Below are positions 1 to 6,644 of a stretch of 8,963 bases of DNA, piece by piece (the stretch's first letter is position 1; every line of letters starts with the position of its first letter). The notes below the pieces were generated by a model, which was not told where the DNA came from, did not search any database, and worked only from the letters and a program-made list of their open reading frames with translations. The DNA is from an uncultured Roseiflexaceae bacterium (GTDB lineage: Bacteria > Chloroflexota > Chloroflexia > Chloroflexales > Roseiflexaceae): NCBI GenBank assembly GCA_903932805.1, contig CAIZHO010000487.1, positions 1 through 8,963 on the forward strand, given 5' to 3'. The position numbers and the translations under genes were made by a program.

Positions 1-547
1 CAGCATGGATGTGTGCATCGACCACGCCTGCGCCATGTTCTGGCATTTGATCGGCATACACGATGCCATCGATACGCGGGGCGAGGGTCTCGAGATGATC
101 GGCTAGTTGCATAGTGTACCGCGCCGGGAGCGGTTCGCGGCTGCGAATATCGAGTCGTTCGTGTTCGACGACCGTGTTATCCGGTTGGCGAATCACGGGC
201 TTGGTGTATGTCGCAGTCGGTCGTTCAGGAGTGAGGATCATCAGGTTTTCATCGGCACCAATGGCATGGAGACCCTGACGCAGCATGTAGCCGTCGCCGT
301 CGTCACCGACGACGCCCAGGCACACGACATGGGCACCGAGTGCTGCGAGATTGGCCGCCACCGTGCCCGCAGCCCCGGGTGCGCTCGTCTGGTGCGTCAC
401 TTGGTGCGCCACCAATCCTGTTTCGACCGAGAGTTCGGCGCGGGCAGGATCTATCCATAAATATCGATCGAGGAAGAAATCGCCGCACACCGCGATGCGT
501 ACACCGTTGAACGCGTGCGTGAGCGTGGCGAGTCGTTGTTTGTTCAT
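1..547 (-). CDS. PfkB-family carbohydrate kinase, RfaE/HldE domain-I-like (3'-truncated by window edge)
   Basis: The frame is open from an ATG at 547 to the window edge: 182 codons, C-terminus missing. The N-terminus reads GDFFLDRYLW (residues 22-31). It is followed by the PfkB/ribokinase N-terminal signature around residues 57-83 (PGAAGTVAANLAALG, then VGDDGDGY), by RPTATYTKP (109-117), and by YADQMPEHG (164-172). The order and spacing resemble the kinase domain of HldE/RfaE, which phosphorylates heptose 7-phosphate at O-1. The ATP-binding C-terminal motif (GAGD) lies outside the window, so activity cannot be judged. The start is fixed by TAGGAG seven bases upstream, whose first three bases are the stop codon of the preceding gene. 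It is the last visible gene of the operon. The family is confident. The substrate is unknown, and a heptose is only one possibility among sugars and sugar acids. Confidence 0.88.
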   Translation of the reverse strand, partial: MNKQRLATLTHAFNGVRIAVCGDFFLDRYLWIDPARAELSVETGLVAHQVTHQTSAPGAAGTVAANLAALGAHVVCLGVVGDDGDGYMLRQGLHAIGADENLMILTPERPTATYTKPVIRQPDNTVVEHERLDIRSREPLPARYTMQLADHLETLAPRIDGIVYADQMPEHGAGVVDAHIHA

Positions 548-554
548 TGTGCCG

Positions 555-560
555 CTCCTA
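555..560 (-). promoter_or_regulatory. Ribosome binding site of the PfkB kinase, overlapping the upstream stop codon
   Basis: On the minus strand TAGGAG lies 7 nt before the kinase ATG. Its TAG is also the stop codon of the deoxyhypusine-synthase-like gene. A terminating ribosome would sit directly on the next Shine-Dalgarno site, which suggests translational coupling of the two genes. Confidence 0.75.
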
Positions 561-1526
561 TGATGCGTTTACGTGACATAAACCTTGCCAGAGGGCAGGG
601 ATTGTCTGGCGATGGTCGCCACACACGTAGAAGCTCGTCCCGCCGTCTCGAACGGTACGTACCAAAATTGTTTTGAAAGGACGGTAGTAGTAGGCTGGTT
701 CACTTTTTGGCGCTTCGATCGACAAGTCATCGGGGAGGGTGACCATATCGAATACGGCTGTGGTGAAGTGTGCGATGGTACGTTGCTGCTGGTGTGCAAC
801 ATTGCGGGCCATCGCCAGCGCCTTGAGATACACTTCGGGACCCATCACCGCGCTGCCAATATTGAGCATCACACCGCCCTCAAGCTGGGTGATTGTCTGG
901 GTCAGGATCAAAAAATCGGTGTAACTCGCAGCGCCCACGGCTGCGCCATCACAGTTTGGGTGCTCGTGGATGATGTCTTGACCAATACTCACATGGACCG
1001 TCACGGGGATTCCCAGCCGATGACCTGCTGCAAGAATCGACAGTTCACGGAACGGGAAGTCAGGTGTATCGATAACCTCGCCGAGGTATTCGCCGATTCC
1101 CGCATCGCGGGTGGCGGCTGCCGTGATGTGATCGTTGATGCACCCTGTTTCATCCCAAAGGCCGAACTGCCCTTGCGAAATGTATGTCGCAACGCTTTCG
1201 GTGGTTGCACCAATCAGCGCGAGTTCGTAATCGTGGATGAGTCCGGCACCATTCAGAGCGACATGCGTGACCAATCCCCGTTCCATGAGGTCGATGATGT
1301 AGCGTGATGTCCCTTGTTTGATGACATGCGCACCCATGATGATGACAACGGGTTTGTGTGCTGCACGAGCAGTGCGTATCGCGGGTATGAGTGCGGTCAT
1401 GGCAGGTGACGAAAAAGGGTTCTCCAGCGCTGCGAGGGGCAGTACATCGCGGCGATGCATATCGTGGATGCGATCGCCGAGGGGTAACACGTGCAACTGA
1501 CTACGATCAAAGCGTGGATGACGCAT
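558..1526 (-). CDS. Deoxyhypusine-synthase-fold protein of unknown reaction
   Basis: This is a 322-aa protein starting at the ATG at 1526, which has GGAG 6 nt upstream. An in-frame ATG at 1538 lacks a good site, and the open frame further upstream overlaps the HAD gene. The sequence follows the deoxyhypusine synthase (DHS) fold, aligned by eye from memory of the human enzyme. GAHVIKQGTSRYIIDLMERG (65-84) and HVALNGAGLIHDYELAL (88-104) match the NAD-binding region. EHPNCDGAAVGAASYTDF (188-205) and HFTTAVFDM (253-261) match substrate-pocket blocks, and the C-terminus FYVCGDHRQTIPALW (299-313) also fits. Lys285 (PFKTILVR) falls where the DHS catalytic lysine lies. The DHS active-site histidine segment (KHH) corresponds here to GPEVYLKA (229-236), without histidine. 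Bacteria lack eIF5A, so a different NAD-dependent reaction is likely. It overlaps the HAD gene by 20 nt. The fold is fairly sure; the function is unknown. Confidence 0.8.
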   Translation of the reverse strand: MRHPRFDRSQLHVLPLGDRIHDMHRRDVLPLAALENPFSSPAMTALIPAIRTARAAHKPVVIIMGAHVIKQGTSRYIIDLMERGLVTHVALNGAGLIHDYELALIGATTESVATYISQGQFGLWDETGCINDHITAAATRDAGIGEYLGEVIDTPDFPFRELSILAAGHRLGIPVTVHVSIGQDIIHEHPNCDGAAVGAASYTDFLILTQTITQLEGGVMLNIGSAVMGPEVYLKALAMARNVAHQQQRTIAHFTTAVFDMVTLPDDLSIEAPKSEPAYYYRPFKTILVRTVRDGGTSFYVCGDHRQTIPALWQGLCHVNAS

Positions 1527-2319
1527 GGCCTGCTCCATCAAACAACAGTGCGGTAATTGTATCGATTGATGCAAAGTTCGCAACAACCGCGTCTGCTCCC
1601 GCATGCAACAAGTGCGTGCGTTTGTGGATATCGAGTGTGCCGGACTCTTCGTCGGATGCGACTGCGATGCAGTAGCCATCGAGTGATTTGCCGGCAGATA
1701 TTTCGACCGGGCCATCACCGACAGAGAGGAGCTGCCCAGGAAGAAGCGCATAGCGCTCGACCAATGCTGCCATCGCTTCAGCTTTGGTAAAGCCAGGCGC
1801 ATGACCACCAGGGCCATAGATGCCTGCATCAAAGAACTGATCGATGCGGAGTGCGTTGCTTTCGCGGACGAGATGGTGGTGTTCTGTGCCGCTGATCAGG
1901 GCGATGTGCACGCCATGGTCAGCCAGGCGCTCCAGGAACGTGCGTGCACCCAAGATCATGTGGTGATCAGCTGCCTGCGTCGTCGTCATCGTTGCGATCC
2001 GCGTATCAATCCGATCTCGCATGGCATCACTAAACTCATCGAGGTAATGCTGAGCGCCGTGATGCGGACCGCCGTAGAGGTACACATGTTCGTCTACCCA
2101 CGCCATCTGAATGATGCTGGGTTGTCCAGTAGAACGGGCAATGTAGCTTGATATCTCGGCGTCGATTCGATCGAGGTGAGGATGATACTGGGCGAGTGCT
2201 CGCTTCATGACATCATGCATGACTACTTGCCAGCCCATCCGTACGAGAGACAGCGTCCCATCAAAATCAACGGCTGCGACGACGGGGCGACGGTCTGGGC
2301 GATTGATGACTTCAATCAT
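1507..2319 (-). CDS. HAD-superfamily hydrolase (probable phosphatase)
   Basis: This is a 270-aa protein. Motif I is DFDGT (residues 18-22), with the nucleophile Asp and the general acid/base Asp two residues on. Motif II is LISGT (141-145, Ser/Thr). Motif III is a Lys in FTKAEA (Lys179), and motif IV is GDGPVE (201-206), where Glu stands where an acidic metal ligand, often Asp, is usual. The roughly 120 residues between motifs I and II would form a helical C1 cap. This architecture suits a small-molecule phosphatase. The substrate is unknown, but the neighbouring sugar kinase makes a sugar phosphate plausible. The ATG at 2319 overlaps the SDR stop codon as ATGA, with AGGAG 10 nt upstream. A longer in-frame start at 2361 would lie inside the SDR gene and adds nothing recognisable. 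The 3' end overlaps the next gene by 20 nt. Confidence 0.85.
   Translation of the reverse strand: MIEVINRPDRRPVVAAVDFDGTLSLVRMGWQVVMHDVMKRALAQYHPHLDRIDAEISSYIARSTGQPSIIQMAWVDEHVYLYGGPHHGAQHYLDEFSDAMRDRIDTRIATMTTTQAADHHMILGARTFLERLADHGVHIALISGTEHHHLVRESNALRIDQFFDAGIYGPGGHAPGFTKAEAMAALVERYALLPGQLLSVGDGPVEISAGKSLDGYCIAVASDEESGTLDIHKRTHLLHAGADAVVANFASIDTITALLFDGAGHASSTL
1533..1536 (-). promoter_or_regulatory. Ribosome binding site that decides the start of the DHS-fold gene
   Basis: GGAG on the minus strand, 6 nt before the ATG at 1526. The site lies within the alternative upstream ATG at 1538, which itself has only A/T-rich and mixed sequence before it. This favours 1526 as the start. Confidence 0.5.
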
Positions 2320-3110
2320 TGCTGGTGTTCTCCTGCAGATAACGGGCTGGTCAATGTCCATCCGCCGTCAATCGTCAGTGTCTGTCCATTCACGAGTTGC
2401 GCTGCGTCTGAACACAAATAGCGGACCGTCTGGGCGACATCATGCGGTGTCCCTACACGCCCCATCGGCGAAAGCGCACCCCACAGGCTGGCATACTCGG
2501 GATTGTCCGCCAGATTGCGGTCATTGATCGTCGCGCCTATTGCAATCGCGTTGACGGTAATCCCACTCCGACCGAGTTCAACCCCCAATATCGACGCGAG
2601 ATGACGCAAGGCGGCCTTTGAGGTGCCATAGACAGCGGCTCCTGCCATTGCCGTAACACCGGTCACCGACGACGACAGCACAATCCGCCCGCCGCGTCCT
2701 TGGGTGACCATCTGGCGTGCGGCTGCTTGCACCCCAAAAAACGTTCCTTTGAGATTGAGATCAAACACCGTGTCGTAGTCAGATTCGGTCATGCTGAGGA
2801 ACGGACCAAATACCGTTACCCCGGCGTTTGCGATAAACACATCGACGGCCCCATAGGTCGCAACGGCGCGCTGGATGAGTGCGTCGTGGGCTGTAGTATC
2901 TCGTAAATCGCAGTCGCTGACCGTCACGCGACCAGTGAGCCCGGCACAAGCCTGCAACAGTGTGTCGACGCGTTCGGGTTCACCATGAAAAGCAGCATAC
3001 ACATCGGCACCAGCGGCCACAAAGAGGTGTGCAATCGCGGCGCCTATTTCGCGATTTACACCGGTGACTACTACTACTTTCCCGGCATACTCGTGACTCG
3101 TATTCGGCAT
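2316..3110 (-). CDS. Short-chain dehydrogenase/reductase (SDR), NAD(P)-dependent oxidoreductase
   Basis: This 264-aa protein has the usual length for a classical SDR. It has a Rossmann motif TGVNREIG (16-23), NAG (95-97), Asn119 (LNLKG), Ser148 (SSS), Tyr161 and Lys165 (YGTSK), and a C-terminal block ending LTIDGGW. It should oxidise or reduce a hydroxyl/carbonyl group of a small soluble substrate in the cytosol, consistent with sugar or sugar-acid metabolism. The second glycine of the usual TGxxxGIG is Glu21, an unusual but possibly tolerated change in the cofactor loop. The start at 3110 has GAGG 5 nt upstream. The longer frame to 3167 would run through the intercistronic hairpin and is rejected. 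The stop codon overlaps the HAD start by 4 nt. The family is certain; the substrate is not predictable. Confidence 0.92.
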   Translation of the reverse strand: MPNTSHEYAGKVVVVTGVNREIGAAIAHLFVAAGADVYAAFHGEPERVDTLLQACAGLTGRVTVSDCDLRDTTAHDALIQRAVATYGAVDVFIANAGVTVFGPFLSMTESDYDTVFDLNLKGTFFGVQAAARQMVTQGRGGRIVLSSSVTGVTAMAGAAVYGTSKAALRHLASILGVELGRSGITVNAIAIGATINDRNLADNPEYASLWGALSPMGRVGTPHDVAQTVRYLCSDAAQLVNGQTLTIDGGWTLTSPLSAGEHQQ

Positions 3111-3126
3111 TGCACCCTCAACACAA

Positions 3127-3153
3127 ACGGAGTGGCACACCGTGCCACTCCGT
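3127..3153 (-). terminator. Perfect intercistronic hairpin (attenuator, weak terminator or mRNA processing/stability element)
   Basis: ACGGAGTGGCAC (3127-3138) and GTGCCACTCCGT (3142-3153) are exact reverse complements, giving a 12-bp GC-rich stem with a 3-nt loop. It sits in the 57-nt gap between the TIM-barrel stop (3168) and the SDR start (3110), the largest gap in the operon. On the transcribed strand it is followed by TTTGTGTT rather than a clean T-tract, so full termination is doubtful. Partial termination, or protection of the upstream mRNA from 3' decay, fits better. Confidence 0.6.
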
Positions 3154-3167
3154 GACTGTAGACACAA

Positions 3168-4166
3168 TTAATCGCGAGAAAACGCTGCGTCGAATTGGAC
3201 GTTTGATGGCGTGAAATCATTGCGGCGCACGAAGGCACACGCGTCAGTGGCACCATACTCGCGGTCCATGCTCATGTCTTCCCACTCGACCGACAACGGC
3301 CCGGTGTAGTTGATGCGGTTCAACGCACGGAAGATGGGGCCCCATGCCATTTCGCCACGACCTGGTGAGATAAAGTCCCATCCGCGGCGTGGATCACCAA
3401 AGTTGATATGCGACGCAAGAATGCTGGTGTGACCATTCAGATTGCGGAAGCTCTCTTTGACGTGGACATGGTAGATGCGATCAGCAAAACGCTCGACGAA
3501 AGCGACCGAGTCGATAAATTGATGATAGAGATGGCTCGGGTCGAAGTTGATCCCAAAACCGGGGCGATTGCCAATTGCCTTGAGCGCCAACTCGGTGGTG
3601 TAGATGTCGTAGGCAATCTCGGTGGGGTGGACTTCGAGGGCAAATTTGACTCCGACTTCATCGAACACGTCGATGATGGGATTCCAGCGTTTGGCGAAAT
3701 CGGCATAGCCGGCGTCAATCATCGCTGGGGTGTTGGGTGGGAATGAGTAGATCAGATGCCAAATCGATGATCCGGTAAAGCCGTTGACCACTTTGACGCC
3801 AAATTTGGCAGCGGCTCGGGCAGTATCCATCATTTCTTTGGCGGCGCGTTGCCGGACACCTTCGGCGTTCCCATCGCCCCAGATGTGTGGTGGCAGGATA
3901 GATTTGTGGCGCTCATCGATGTTATCGCATACGGCTTGACCGACGAGGTGGTTGCTGATTGCGTAGCACTTGAGGCCGTGCTTTTCGAGGAGGGCCTTCT
4001 TGGCAGGAATGTAATTGGGGTCGGAGAGCGCTTTGCCTACTTCGAAGTGGTCGCCCCAGCATGCGAGTTCGAGACCATCATAGCCAAATGCTTTGGCTTT
4101 GACGACCAGCTCTGCCAGAGGCATATCGGCCCATTGACCGGTAAAGAGGGTGACGGGACGTGCCAT
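3168..4166 (-). CDS. Xylose-isomerase-like TIM-barrel protein (sugar phosphate isomerase/epimerase family)
   Basis: This 332-aa protein is of the AP-endonuclease-2/xylose isomerase-like fold. Candidate divalent-metal ligands fall at the ends of the expected strands: Glu178 (ALEVHP), Asp209 (NFDPSH), His235 (YHVHVKES) and Glu294 (SVEWED). Other family-like blocks are [15 protein letters not shown] (27-41) and SNHLVGQ (71-77). Such proteins catalyse isomerisation or epimerisation of sugars, keto-sugars or inosose-type polyols, and some act as dehydratases or lyases. The start at 4166 has AAGGAGG 8 nt upstream, while a longer frame to 4211 runs into the preceding gene. It lies 23 nt downstream of the Gfo/Idh/MocA gene, a pairing common in polyol and modified-sugar catabolism. 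The exact reaction cannot be read from the sequence. Confidence 0.88.
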   Translation of the reverse strand: MARPVTLFTGQWADMPLAELVVKAKAFGYDGLELACWGDHFEVGKALSDPNYIPAKKALLEKHGLKCYAISNHLVGQAVCDNIDERHKSILPPHIWGDGNAEGVRQRAAKEMMDTARAAAKFGVKVVNGFTGSSIWHLIYSFPPNTPAMIDAGYADFAKRWNPIIDVFDEVGVKFALEVHPTEIAYDIYTTELALKAIGNRPGFGINFDPSHLYHQFIDSVAFVERFADRIYHVHVKESFRNLNGHTSILASHINFGDPRRGWDFISPGRGEMAWGPIFRALNRINYTGPLSVEWEDMSMDREYGATDACAFVRRNDFTPSNVQFDAAFSRD

Positions 4167-4189
4167 GTGAGTATCCTCCTTCGGATTGC

Positions 4190-5350
4190 TTAATATTCGG
4201 GGGTGACCCATTGCTTGCTACTCGCCGATGTCTCGATGGCATCAAGCACTGCTTGACAGCGGACACCGTCGTCAAAGGTTGGCTCGGGCGAGACACCCTT
4301 GTCGATACCATTCATCAAATCATAGACACCATGGGTGAATGTGTGTTCCCAACCAATGATGTGACCAGCTGGCCACCATGAACTCATGTACGGGTGGACT
4401 CCTTCGGTAACGAGGATCGTACGGAACCCCTGTACATCGGCTGCGTCGTCGTTGAAGAGCACCTGCAACTCGTTCATGCGTTCGAGGTTGAAGACAATGC
4501 TGCCTTTGGACCCGTTGATTTCGAACGAATTGTAGTTCCGGCGACCATTGGCGAAGCGGGTTGCTTCGAAGGTGCCGACTGCACCATTTGCGAAGCGGGT
4601 CATAAACAACGCTGCGTCGTCGACGGTAACGTCACCCATTTCGGCCGATGCCGCAGCACCCAACCCACCGGTCGTGCCTGCCATCAGCGGACGTTTTTTG
4701 ATGAAGGTCTCTGTCATGCCGGTCACTTCGGCGATTTCGCCGACCAACATGCGCGCCAGGTCAATGCTATGCGCTCCCAAGTCCCCCAACGTGCCTGCAC
4801 CTGCGATATCCTTCTGCAAGCGCCAAACTAGGGGGAAGTTCGGATCCATGATCCAATCTTGGAGGTACACCGCGCGCCAGTGATAAATCTTGCCGATGCG
4901 GCCGTCTTGAATGAGGCGTTTGGCGAGTTGCACGGCAGGGACACGACGGTAATTGAAGTTGACCATGCCGACAACGCCGTTCTTTTTAACAGCTTCGGCC
5001 ATGGCGCGTGCTTCTTTGAGGGTGTTGGCGAGTGGTTTTTCACAAAAAACATGCTTGCCTTCGCCTGCAGCAGCAATTGCAATCGGGGCGTGCGAGTCGC
5101 CAGGGGTCGAGACATCGATGAGCCCAATGTCTTTGCGGGTGACCAGCTTTTTCCAGTCGGTCTCGTAGCCGTTCCAACCCATGTCTATAGCAGCTTGCTT
5201 GACATTCGCCTCGTCACGACCACACAGAGCGGTAAGCTCGGGAACAATCGGCATATCAGGGAAGAAATGCCCTACTTGGCGATACGCGTTCGAATGGGAC
5301 TTGCCCATGAACTTGTAGCCGACGAGTCCGACACCCATTTTCTTGGCCAT
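4190..5350 (-). CDS. Gfo/Idh/MocA-family NAD(P)-dependent oxidoreductase
   Basis: This 386-aa protein has a typical length. The N-terminal Rossmann fold has [16 protein letters not shown] (residues 8-23). The family signature CEKPLA (103-108) carries the catalytic Lys105. The catalytic-domain block [11 protein letters not shown] (189-199) supplies the Asp/His pair, and a C-terminal alpha/beta domain follows. Members oxidise or reduce cyclic sugars or polyols such as glucose, myo-inositol and keto-glycosides, using a bound or exchangeable nicotinamide cofactor. AAGGAG lies 9 nt before the ATG. It follows the VOC gene by 27 nt and precedes the TIM-barrel gene by 23 nt. The trio looks like the oxidation and rearrangement part of the pathway. 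The substrate remains open: inositol, a hexose or a 3-keto-sugar would all fit. Confidence 0.93.
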   Translation of the reverse strand: MAKKMGVGLVGYKFMGKSHSNAYRQVGHFFPDMPIVPELTALCGRDEANVKQAAIDMGWNGYETDWKKLVTRKDIGLIDVSTPGDSHAPIAIAAAGEGKHVFCEKPLANTLKEARAMAEAVKKNGVVGMVNFNYRRVPAVQLAKRLIQDGRIGKIYHWRAVYLQDWIMDPNFPLVWRLQKDIAGAGTLGDLGAHSIDLARMLVGEIAEVTGMTETFIKKRPLMAGTTGGLGAAASAEMGDVTVDDAALFMTRFANGAVGTFEATRFANGRRNYNSFEINGSKGSIVFNLERMNELQVLFNDDAADVQGFRTILVTEGVHPYMSSWWPAGHIIGWEHTFTHGVYDLMNGIDKGVSPEPTFDDGVRCQAVLDAIETSASSKQWVTPEY

Positions 5351-5377
5351 TGTGGGATTCTCCTTTTGTGCTGTGCG

Positions 5378-5749
5378 TTACTGCGGGTCGAGGGAGGTTA
5401 TCTCGATGCTGTTCCCAAACGGGTCACGGGTAAAAAACCGCGGTCGGCCGGGAATAGGAGTGGTGTCTTCGGTGGGGAACCCTGCCGCATCAAGTGCTGC
5501 ACGAATAACCGCTTGGTCCGCCACACGCAAACAAAAGTGTCTCCCCGATGTGTCTGTGCGGGGATCTTCGGCAAACACGTGGAGCTCGCTCGTGCCAATG
5601 GCAAACCAGACGAGATCGGCTTCGGTCAGGGTCGATGGTATCGGTAATTCGGGGAGGCCAAGGAGCACAGTGTAGAAGGAACGTGCGATGGCCGCACTTT
5701 CGGATCCATACGGGCGAGGCACACTGACGTGATGCAGATGCGGTACCAT
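5378..5749 (-). CDS. VOC-superfamily (glyoxalase/dioxygenase fold) small protein
   Basis: This 123-aa single-domain protein has two beta-alpha-beta-beta-beta units, as in glyoxalase I and related metalloenzymes. Candidate metal ligands are His7 (LHHVSV), Glu55 or His57 (SELHVF), His71 (GRHFCLRV) and Glu116 (NSIEIT). RDPFGNSIEI (108-117) is the familiar C-terminal VOC motif. The retained ligands suggest a metal-dependent enzyme (isomerase, epimerase, lyase or glyoxalase) rather than a binding-only protein. AAAGGAG lies 7 nt before the ATG. It is the first gene of the minus-strand operon, directly behind the predicted promoter and operator. VOC proteins are too diverse to name the reaction. Confidence 0.88.
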   Translation of the reverse strand: MVPHLHHVSVPRPYGSESAAIARSFYTVLLGLPELPIPSTLTEADLVWFAIGTSELHVFAEDPRTDTSGRHFCLRVADQAVIRAALDAAGFPTEDTTPIPGRPRFFTRDPFGNSIEITSLDPQ

Positions 5750-5764
5750 GAGGATGCTCCTTTG

Positions 5765-5789
5765 TATAACGCCACGATACGTTATAACG
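5765..5789. promoter_or_regulatory. Operator-like palindrome/inverted repeat in the leader of the catabolic operon
   Basis: TATAACG (5765-5771) is inverted as CGTTATA (5780-5786) after an 8-nt spacer. The second arm is itself part of a perfect 10-bp palindrome CGTTATAACG (5780-5789). The half-site TATAACG therefore occurs three times, and the two direct copies are 18 bp apart, close to two helical turns. The element lies roughly +13 to +37 relative to the predicted minus-strand start site, a typical position for a repressor. No regulator gene is present in the window to pair with it. Confidence 0.45.
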
Positions 5790-5800
5790 ACGCTGAGCTG

Positions 5801-5830
5801 TTGGCGTTAGTGTAGCGGAGGGTGTAGGAT
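5801..5830 (+). promoter_or_regulatory. Possible weak promoter for the EI24-like gene
   Basis: TTGGCG (5801-5806) and TAGGAT (5825-5830), spaced by 18 nt, each match 4 of 6 consensus bases. They overlap the minus-strand promoter candidate, so the two could compete for polymerase. The support is weak. Confidence 0.25.
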
Positions 5831-5837
5831 TGGTCAA
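5809..5837 (-). promoter_or_regulatory. Predicted sigma-70-type promoter for the minus-strand operon
   Basis: On the minus strand, TTGACC (5837-5832; 5 of 6 to the -35 consensus) is separated by exactly 17 nt from TACACT (5814-5809; 4 of 6 to the -10 consensus). Transcription would start near 5802, leaving a leader of about 50 nt before the VOC gene. The region is otherwise non-coding and lies between divergent genes. Confidence 0.5.
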
Positions 5838-5870
5838 ATCTACGCACCGCATAGCCAAAAAGGGAATGAA

Positions 5871-6617
5871 ATGCTCGCACGAATATGGACCGGAATGACA
5901 TACCTGCGGCACGCTTGGGTACTGTGCGGTACGCTCAAGATACGCTGGTTACTCGCAGTACCAATGGTGTTGAACGTTGTGCTGGTCTTGCTGTTGTTCC
6001 GCTATGGATTGATGGGAGCACTTTCTCGTGCGGTCATCGACATCATCGCAGAACAAGTGAGCACGACTGCGACGGTGCTGCTGACGATTGTCACTCGGTT
6101 TGTCGATATCCTGATTGTGGTCTTGGTGACCTACACTGCAGTGCGGTTTAGTGCAATTATTGCGAGCCCCGTCTATGGTGTGATTGCCGAGCGTGTCTCT
6201 GCTGCACTCTTGCCTGGTCAAACATTCCCTACGCGCAGCTGGGCGGCGGATATCATGGCTGCAATTGGCTACGAAAGCAAAAAATTCATCCTGACGCTTG
6301 TCGGTACTGCTATCGCTCTCGTGGTGTCGTTCATCCCCCTCTTTGGTCCAACGTTGAATGTGAGCTGGAGTATTGCTGTTGCATTGACATTCGTGTGTTT
6401 TGACTTCACCGATGCTTCGTTTAGTCGCCGCGGTCAAAATATGCGTACACGCGCCCGTGAACTTTCCCGAGTGCTCCCCGAGGCACTCGGTTTTGCGGTG
6501 ATTGCGCTACCGTTAGTGAGTATCCCGATACTGAATCTGTTCACATTGCCGTGGTGCTGTGCTGCGGGGATGTATCTTGCTACCGAAGCACACCGTCGCG
6601 CCGAACTGAGCACATAA
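5871..6617 (+). CDS. EI24/CysZ-like integral membrane protein
   Basis: This is a 248-aa hydrophobic protein. Likely membrane segments are at about residues 25-45, 66-92, 138-180 (a helical hairpin or two close helices) and 205-235. The block FSAIIASPVYGVIAERVSAA (93-112) following the second helix, and the C-terminal ALGFAVIALPLVSIPILNLF followed by a GMYLATEA stretch, resemble the EI24 domain. That domain is shared by etoposide-induced 2.4 homologues and the sulfate permease CysZ. The start at 5871 is preceded by AAAAAGGGA at suitable spacing. It is transcribed divergently from the sugar operon and converges with the dehydratase gene 27 nt away. CysZ itself transports sulfate, but members outside Proteobacteria are mostly uncharacterised, so the transported substrate (if any) is unknown. 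Confidence 0.8.
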   Translation: MLARIWTGMTYLRHAWVLCGTLKIRWLLAVPMVLNVVLVLLLFRYGLMGALSRAVIDIIAEQVSTTATVLLTIVTRFVDILIVVLVTYTAVRFSAIIASPVYGVIAERVSAALLPGQTFPTRSWAADIMAAIGYESKKFILTLVGTAIALVVSFIPLFGPTLNVSWSIAVALTFVCFDFTDASFSRRGQNMRTRARELSRVLPEALGFAVIALPLVSIPILNLFTLPWCCAAGMYLATEAHRRAELST

Positions 6618-6644
6618 CGAAGGTGTCGCGCAATAGCGTGTCGA

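Noticed and set aside
585..1307. 240-codon plus-strand open frame
   Set aside because: It lies wholly antisense to the DHS-fold gene, whose translation shows conserved blocks throughout. The plus-strand product has no recognisable motif.
1527..1832. N-terminal extension of the DHS-fold frame up to 1832
   Set aside because: It overlaps the conserved C-terminal half of the HAD gene, and its translation does not resemble protein. The ATG at 1526 has its own ribosome site.
3111..3167. N-terminal extension of the SDR to an ATG at 3167
   Set aside because: The frame would pass through the perfect hairpin, and the extra residues are not SDR-like. The ATG at 3110 has GAGG at 5 nt.
4859..5647. 262-codon plus-strand open frame
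   Set aside because: It is antisense to the Gfo/Idh/MocA and VOC genes, spans their intergenic gap, and shows no domain. It is a shadow of GC-rich coding sequence.
5780..5789. TATAAC within CGTTATAACG as a -10 promoter box
   Set aside because: No acceptable -35 lies 16-18 nt upstream on the minus strand (the site reads TAACGC), while the TTGACC/TACACT pair nearby fits better. It is kept as an operator candidate, not a promoter.
5949..6437. 162-codon minus-strand frame opposite the EI24-like gene
   Set aside because: The product is rich in His, Asp, Gln and Arg, as expected from the complement of hydrophobic codons. It has no motif and no convincing ribosome site.
6618..6644. Bidirectional terminator between the convergent EI24-like and dehydratase genes
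   Set aside because: Only a 3-bp CGC/GCG stem is visible, with no T-tract on either strand. A terminator may extend into coding sequence but cannot be supported.
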